NCBI GenBank assembly: GCA_965221465.1
Contig: OZ244892.1
Coordinates: 4,154,001-4,218,000, forward strand
Source: Azophilus sp965221465
Lineage (GTDB): Bacteria > Pseudomonadota > Gammaproteobacteria > Pseudomonadales > Azotimanducaceae
Direction of reading: 5' to 3'
DNA length: 64,000 bases
In this document: positions 60,446 to 64,000 of the stretch, in pieces
Position numbering within the stretch: position 1 is the stretch's first letter
Layout: every line of letters starts with the position of its first letter
Notes under the pieces: generated by a model
The model's database searches: none
The model's input: the letters and a program-made list of their open reading frames with translations, nothing else
Told to the model about the DNA's origin: nothing
Translations under genes and position numbers: made by a program

Positions 60446-62035
60446 ATGCAAGCGCAGCTGCAAACGGTCGATCTCAAGGCGTTGCCAGACGCCCATCGGA
60501 AGCTCTTCGAAGCGCAGAGCGCGACGCTCGAGCGCGAGCAGGCCGACAACGAAGCGCTACGCGCGCAGGTCGAGTTGCTCGCCGATTCCAACCGTCGCTT
60601 GGAACACCTGGTCAACGAACTGCGTCGGCTGATCTTTCACCGGAAGTCCGAGAAGTTGAGCAGCAACGATCGCCAGTTGGCGTTCGAGGATCTGGAAGGG
60701 GCGGTGAGCGAGGTCGAGGCCGCCATCGAGCCGAGCGTGCCGGTGAGTCCGCCGGCAGGCAGGCGCCGCGCCCGACGCAATATCGGGCAACTGCCGAAGC
60801 ACCTCGAGCGCATCGAACGGATCATCGAGCCGGACAGCACGGCGTGTCCCTGCGGCTGTGGGGAGATGGTGCGCATCGGTGAGGATCGCAGCGAACGGCT
60901 CGACATCGAACCGGCAACGCTCCGCGTCATCGTCACGGTGCGCCCGAAGTACGCCTGCCGCACCTGTGAGCAGGGCGTCGTCCAAGCGGCGGCGCCGGCG
61001 CATCTGATCGAGGGCGGGCTGCCGACCGAGGGAACTCTGGCACAGGTGCTCGTTTCGAAGTATGCGGACCATTTGCCGCTCTACCGCCAATCGCAGCTGT
61101 ACGCGCGCTTGGGCGTGACGTTGCACCGCTCCACGCTGGCCGGCTGGGTGGGCAAGGCATCGTTTCATCTGCAGCCGGTGGTGGACCGGCTGGCCTGGCA
61201 CCTGAAGCGGTCCGGGCATTTGTTCATGGACGAGACCCGGGCGCCGGTGCTGGATCCGGGCCGTGGCAAGACCAAGACGGGGTATTTTTGGGCACTGGCC
61301 CGCGATGAACGGCCGTGGTCGGGTTCGGACCCGCCGGGGGTGGTGTTCTTCTACGCGCCTGGCCGTGGCGGTCGCCACGCCGAGGGTTTTCTCACCGGAT
61401 TCGAAGGGAAGCTGCACGTTGACGGGTATGCCGGCTACAACGTGGTGGCGGTTCCCGGCAAGGGGGTGGTCCGCTGTTTCTGTTGGGCTCACGTCCGGCG
61501 CAAACTGTGTGAGATCCAGGACAGCCACCGCTCGGAGGTTGCCGCCGACGGTCTGCGGCGTATTGCGGCGATGTACGCTGTGGAGAAGGAAATCCGTGGG
61601 GAACCGCCCGAGGTTCGGCTTGCCGTGCGCCAGGCGCGCACTGCGCCGCTGGTCGAGGACTTCGGGGTGTGGTTGCGCCGGCAACGCGCCCGGGTCTCGC
61701 CGAAGTCGCGCCTGGGCGAGAAGCTGGCCTACATCGGCAATCACTGGGAGGGGTTGCAGGTGTTCCTCACCGACGGCCGGGTCGAGATGGACAACAACGT
61801 GGTTGAAAACGCGATCCGGCCGCTGGCGCTGAATCGCAAGAACGCATTGTTCGCGGGCCATGACGAAGGTGGCGCGGCCTGGGCTCGCATCGCTACGCTG
61901 ATCGAAACGGCGAAGATGAACGACGTCAACCCCTACGCCTATCTCAAAGCCACGCTCGAAGCCATCGCCAATGGGCATCCGGCCTCGGAGATCGACCGCT
62001 TGCTGCCTTGGGCCTTTACACCAGCTTCAAGCTGA
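60446..62035 (+). CDS. tnpC: IS66 DDE transposase TnpC
   Basis: This 529-residue IS66 transposase has an N-terminal coiled coil, a zinc-finger-like segment (CPCGCGEM; CRTCEQG), and the catalytic domain. The first Asp is in LFMDETRAPVLDPG, the second in LHVDGYAGYNVV, and the Glu in VENAIRPLALNRKNALFAG. The C-terminal signature AKMNDVNPYAYLKATL is present. All reading-frame elements are intact, so the element may still be mobile. Confidence 0.95.
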   Translation: MQAQLQTVDLKALPDAHRKLFEAQSATLEREQADNEALRAQVELLADSNRRLEHLVNELRRLIFHRKSEKLSSNDRQLAFEDLEGAVSEVEAAIEPSVPVSPPAGRRRARRNIGQLPKHLERIERIIEPDSTACPCGCGEMVRIGEDRSERLDIEPATLRVIVTVRPKYACRTCEQGVVQAAAPAHLIEGGLPTEGTLAQVLVSKYADHLPLYRQSQLYARLGVTLHRSTLAGWVGKASFHLQPVVDRLAWHLKRSGHLFMDETRAPVLDPGRGKTKTGYFWALARDERPWSGSDPPGVVFFYAPGRGGRHAEGFLTGFEGKLHVDGYAGYNVVAVPGKGVVRCFCWAHVRRKLCEIQDSHRSEVAADGLRRIAAMYAVEKEIRGEPPEVRLAVRQARTAPLVEDFGVWLRRQRARVSPKSRLGEKLAYIGNHWEGLQVFLTDGRVEMDNNVVENAIRPLALNRKNALFAGHDEGGAAWARIATLIETAKMNDVNPYAYLKATLEAIANGHPASEIDRLLPWAFTPASS

Positions 62036-62064
62036 TGTGCAGGTGGGGCTGACGCACCGCTTAC

Positions 62065-62280
62065 GAAGATCGCCTGTTTGCCGGGGAAGTACTCCTAGAG
62101 CGAGTCGATACCGACGCCGGCGCGCTCGGCGATGCGGTTGGTGCTGGCGCTGGCATAGCCGGTCTGGACCAGAACCCGAGCAGCAGCCTCGAGAGTCGCC
62201 TCCACGGTGGCGATCGCGCGACGCTGCCTCGGCTGCTTGCGCATGGCGTGTAGGGTTTTGGCGGGGGTTACCGCGGTCAT
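62065..62280 (-). pseudogene. N-terminal part of a tetR gene with an amber codon, disrupted by IS66
   Basis: On the minus strand this encodes a TetR helix-turn-helix: RRAIATVEATLEAAARVLVQ then YASASTNRIAERAGVGIDSL. The next codon is TAG (62097-62095) where family members have Tyr (SLYEYFPGK). After it the frame continues EYFPGKQAIF to the IS66 junction and then AELRRRE in the other fragment. The gene was thus broken twice. The functional start may be ATG 62244 (MRKQPRQRR) rather than 62280. It lies head to head with a P450 fragment. Confidence 0.88.
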
Positions 62281-62526
62281 CCGCTATGGGGCAACAGTCG
62301 GGATTTCCTGCCGGACCCCGGTCGATACATCCGCCGCATGCGGCGTCGTCACGGCAACTGTGTCACCTTGGGCGTGTTGGGGAACAGGCGTCAGGTGGTG
62401 CTGACGGGGCCGGACGCAAATCGCCTCGTCCTGCTCGACGCGGACGACAACTTCTACTACCGCCGGGGCTGGGACGCGCTGAACCCCTATTTCCCGGGCA
62501 TGGTGCTGCTTCGCGAGGTTGCCGAC
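62263..62526 (+). pseudogene. Cytochrome P450 N-terminal fragment
   Basis: The + frame reads GHPLWGNSRDFLPDPGRYIR, then RHGNCVTLGVLGNRRQVVLTGPDANRLVLLD and YFPGMVLLREVAD, a typical P450 N-terminal region (proline-rich hinge, A-helix and beta-1 segment). No start codon precedes it in frame (a stop lies at 62251-62253), and similarity ends abruptly near 62526, before the haem-binding part. The remaining 150 bp to 62680 hold nothing recognisable. It is transcribed away from the broken tetR, and probably was once its target. Confidence 0.7.
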
Positions 62527-62680
62527 CCGAATCGAAGTCGAACCAGCAGAGCTTGTCCCATGCAGGCTTGGCATGCACCGATGTCTCGACCCAGGAGCAG
62601 AACTCGTTTTCACATGGACATCCGGCATCGAGCCACCCTTGAACGCATGTCGAGCAAACGGTCGCAGCCCTTTCCGAACT

Positions 62681-63862
62681 TCAATTGGCAGCAGACAACC
62701 TCATGGGAATGTTTCGATAACCAAACAGTGCCGAGTTGATGAATGGGGTCGGTTCGTCCATCTCGATGGTGCCGACGTTTTCAACCAGCGCCTTTAGCAG
62801 CGCAGTCATTTCCATCCTGGCCAGATGTTGCCCGATGCAGACGTGAGCCCCGTGCCCAAGTGCCAAATGGTCACGAGGGTTTCGATCTGCGATAAACGAA
62901 TCCGGTGATTCAAAGTGGCGTTCGTCCCTGTTTGCAGAGCCGTACATGATGACAACACGCTGCCCTTTCCGTAGAACAACGTCTCCTGCGCTATAGTCCT
63001 TTATGGCTTTTCGCGTGAACCAGCGCAATGTGGCGCCGTGCCGTAACGCTTCGTTGACTGCGCTGGTAATCAATGACGGGTCGGCTTTTATCTTTTGCCA
63101 TTCCTCCGGGTTTCTCGCAAGCTCCACCAACAGGTTGTTCGTGGCCAGAATGGTCGTATCCAAACTCGGCAGCGCCAGCCCTAGAATGACCTGCCCGGCT
63201 TCGTCGAGTGTCATCACCCCTCGATCGATGGATTCATACAACTGCGCAGCCCAGCCGCCAGTCACCAATTCGTCGGGTTTCAGGTCATGAAAGAAACGAC
63301 GTCCCTGAAACATGGTTTTCAGGTGACCGAAGTACGCCTTCCCAAGCGGCCCGACCGTTTCAAAGCTGGCAACGGCCCAGGTCATGATATTGCGTCGGCC
63401 TTCTTCAGGTATGCCGACCAGCGTCGAAACGACGTTCAAAGGCAAGTGGCTCGACAAAACCGCGCCGGCATCGAAGGTACCCTTGCCGATGCACCTGCGA
63501 ACCTGTTCGCCGATCATGGTCTCGAACTTTGGTTGCAGGCTTTCAATCGACGCCGGCATCAGAGGAGCCATCAACTGCTTTCGATATCGTTTGTGCTGTT
63601 CTCCATCGGAATTCGGGGCCGTCTTTTCACCAAAACGACCGATCAAATTGGATATCGGGTTCAACGAGATACCGTGACCGGATAGCAGTACATCCGATGC
63701 CTTGAGCGCATTCTTCACGTCGTCGTAACGCGACAATACGGGGAACTTCGGCTTCTTCAAATAAACGATCGGCCCAAGATCCCGAATGGATTTGTAATGA
63801 TCAAACGGATAGGCCAGGGCGCGAGCCGAAAACAGGTTTTCACGATAGACGGGGGCGTTCAT
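62681..63862 (-). CDS. Cytochrome P450
   Basis: This 393-residue cytochrome P450 of bacterial soluble type has the ExxR motif in VNEALRHGATLRWFTRKA and the haem-binding loop LGHGAHVCIG with C342 as the thiolate ligand. The usual Phe of FGxGxHxCxG is Leu here. The I-helix has LALPSLDTT, retaining the Asp-Thr-Thr of the proton-relay but not the usual Ala-Gly before it. The substrate is unknown. Its start overlaps the stop of an upstream gene (ATGA), so it belongs to an operon that continues beyond the window. Confidence 0.92.
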   Translation of the reverse strand: MNAPVYRENLFSARALAYPFDHYKSIRDLGPIVYLKKPKFPVLSRYDDVKNALKASDVLLSGHGISLNPISNLIGRFGEKTAPNSDGEQHKRYRKQLMAPLMPASIESLQPKFETMIGEQVRRCIGKGTFDAGAVLSSHLPLNVVSTLVGIPEEGRRNIMTWAVASFETVGPLGKAYFGHLKTMFQGRRFFHDLKPDELVTGGWAAQLYESIDRGVMTLDEAGQVILGLALPSLDTTILATNNLLVELARNPEEWQKIKADPSLITSAVNEALRHGATLRWFTRKAIKDYSAGDVVLRKGQRVVIMYGSANRDERHFESPDSFIADRNPRDHLALGHGAHVCIGQHLARMEMTALLKALVENVGTIEMDEPTPFINSALFGYRNIPMRLSAAN

Positions 63863-63999
63863 GCTTGCTTGTACCGCAGTGGCGTTCGAGAGCTCTGCAG
63901 ACAGCCGGCGACTTCCGGGACGGCTGCCTCACTTTCCTGCAAAGGTGCGACGATGGCCTCGCGATCGCTGCCGGCAAGGTGGGCAACGGGTTCAACCAT
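63859..63999 (-). CDS. Partial gene upstream of the P450, unknown
   Basis: On the minus strand a frame with an ATG at 63999 runs into TGA at 63861-63859, overlapping the P450 start. It encodes 46 residues ending TPLRYKQA. It may be the whole gene or, more likely, the end of a longer one starting outside the window. No family is recognised and no Cys motif for a ferredoxin is present. Confidence 0.45.
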   Translation of the reverse strand: MVEPVAHLAGSDREAIVAPLQESEAAVPEVAGCLQSSRTPLRYKQA

Positions 64000-64000
64000 T

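Larger units (their letters stand above)
59514..62064 (+). mobile_element. Intact IS66-family insertion sequence, 2551 bp, with 8-bp target duplication
   Basis: The left end starts GTAAGCGGTACGCCGACCCC at 59514 and the right end is its near inverse, ending at 62064; 20 of the first 24 bases match. The flanking direct repeats GAAGATCG lie at 59506-59513 and 62065-62072. The 8-bp duplication is normal for IS66. tnpA, tnpB and tnpC are all open and on the + strand. It lies 578 bp beyond the last CRISPR repeat, inside a tetR gene. Confidence 0.96.

Overview
The window is GC-rich chromosomal DNA, most probably from a gammaproteobacterium, and I cannot name the genus. The evidence is the set and order of housekeeping genes: ubiK next to a comM/yifB-type ATPase, the glnE-ilvE pair, a kinase-fold argA overlapping ilvD, hemE, folA, fabV, glutamine-dependent nadE and a TonB-dependent receptor. 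No rRNA or tRNA gene was recognised.

Layout. 1-3.8 kb: a secreted c-type cytochrome, comM, ubiK and a GyrI-like protein. 4.1-11.8 kb: a carbohydrate/transport block with a GH20 hexosaminidase overlapping a small-molecule kinase, a TonB-dependent receptor and a secreted amidohydrolase. 12-18 kb: nitroreductase, a small membrane protein, an M20 amidohydrolase, a 35-residue ribosomal bTHX protein, an MBL-fold protein and nadE. 18-32.6 kb: two acyl-CoA dehydrogenases, a YcaQ-like DNA glycosylase, a MAPEG protein, a serine hydrolase, an acyl-CoA ligase, folA, vapBC, fabV, an adenylate cyclase, hemE, a decayed VOC gene and an RRM protein. 32.8-40.2 kb: a DUF2784 protein, ilvD, argA, glnE and ilvE.

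40.3-58.9 kb is a complete type III-A CRISPR-Cas island, all on the + strand: cas6, two CARF genes, cas10, csm2-csm5, an MntA-HepT toxin-antitoxin pair, a third CARF-HEPN gene, then cas2-cas1-cas1'-cas2' and an array of 41 repeats. Cas10 keeps its HD and GGDD motifs, so cyclic oligoadenylate signalling to the CARF proteins is expected, and Csm3 keeps its target-RNA-cleaving Asp. The oddest feature is the doubled adaptation module: a canonical Cas2-Cas1 pair followed directly by a short Cas1-like protein without the catalytic triad and a second Cas2.

59-64 kb is a decaying accessory border. A tetR gene already carrying an amber codon was split by an intact IS66 element with an 8-bp target duplication. 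Divergent to it is a headless, tailless P450 fragment, and beyond that an intact P450 gene.

Two families of interspersed intergenic repeats lie in the first 33 kb. The first (three copies, about 200 bp) holds a 27-32 bp stem with compensatory changes and with wobble pairs that only make sense in minus-strand RNA, so it may be an undescribed structured RNA or a mobile hairpin element. The second (three full and three partial copies, about 100-120 bp) has inverted ends reading GTCACCAACT/AGTTGGTGAC.
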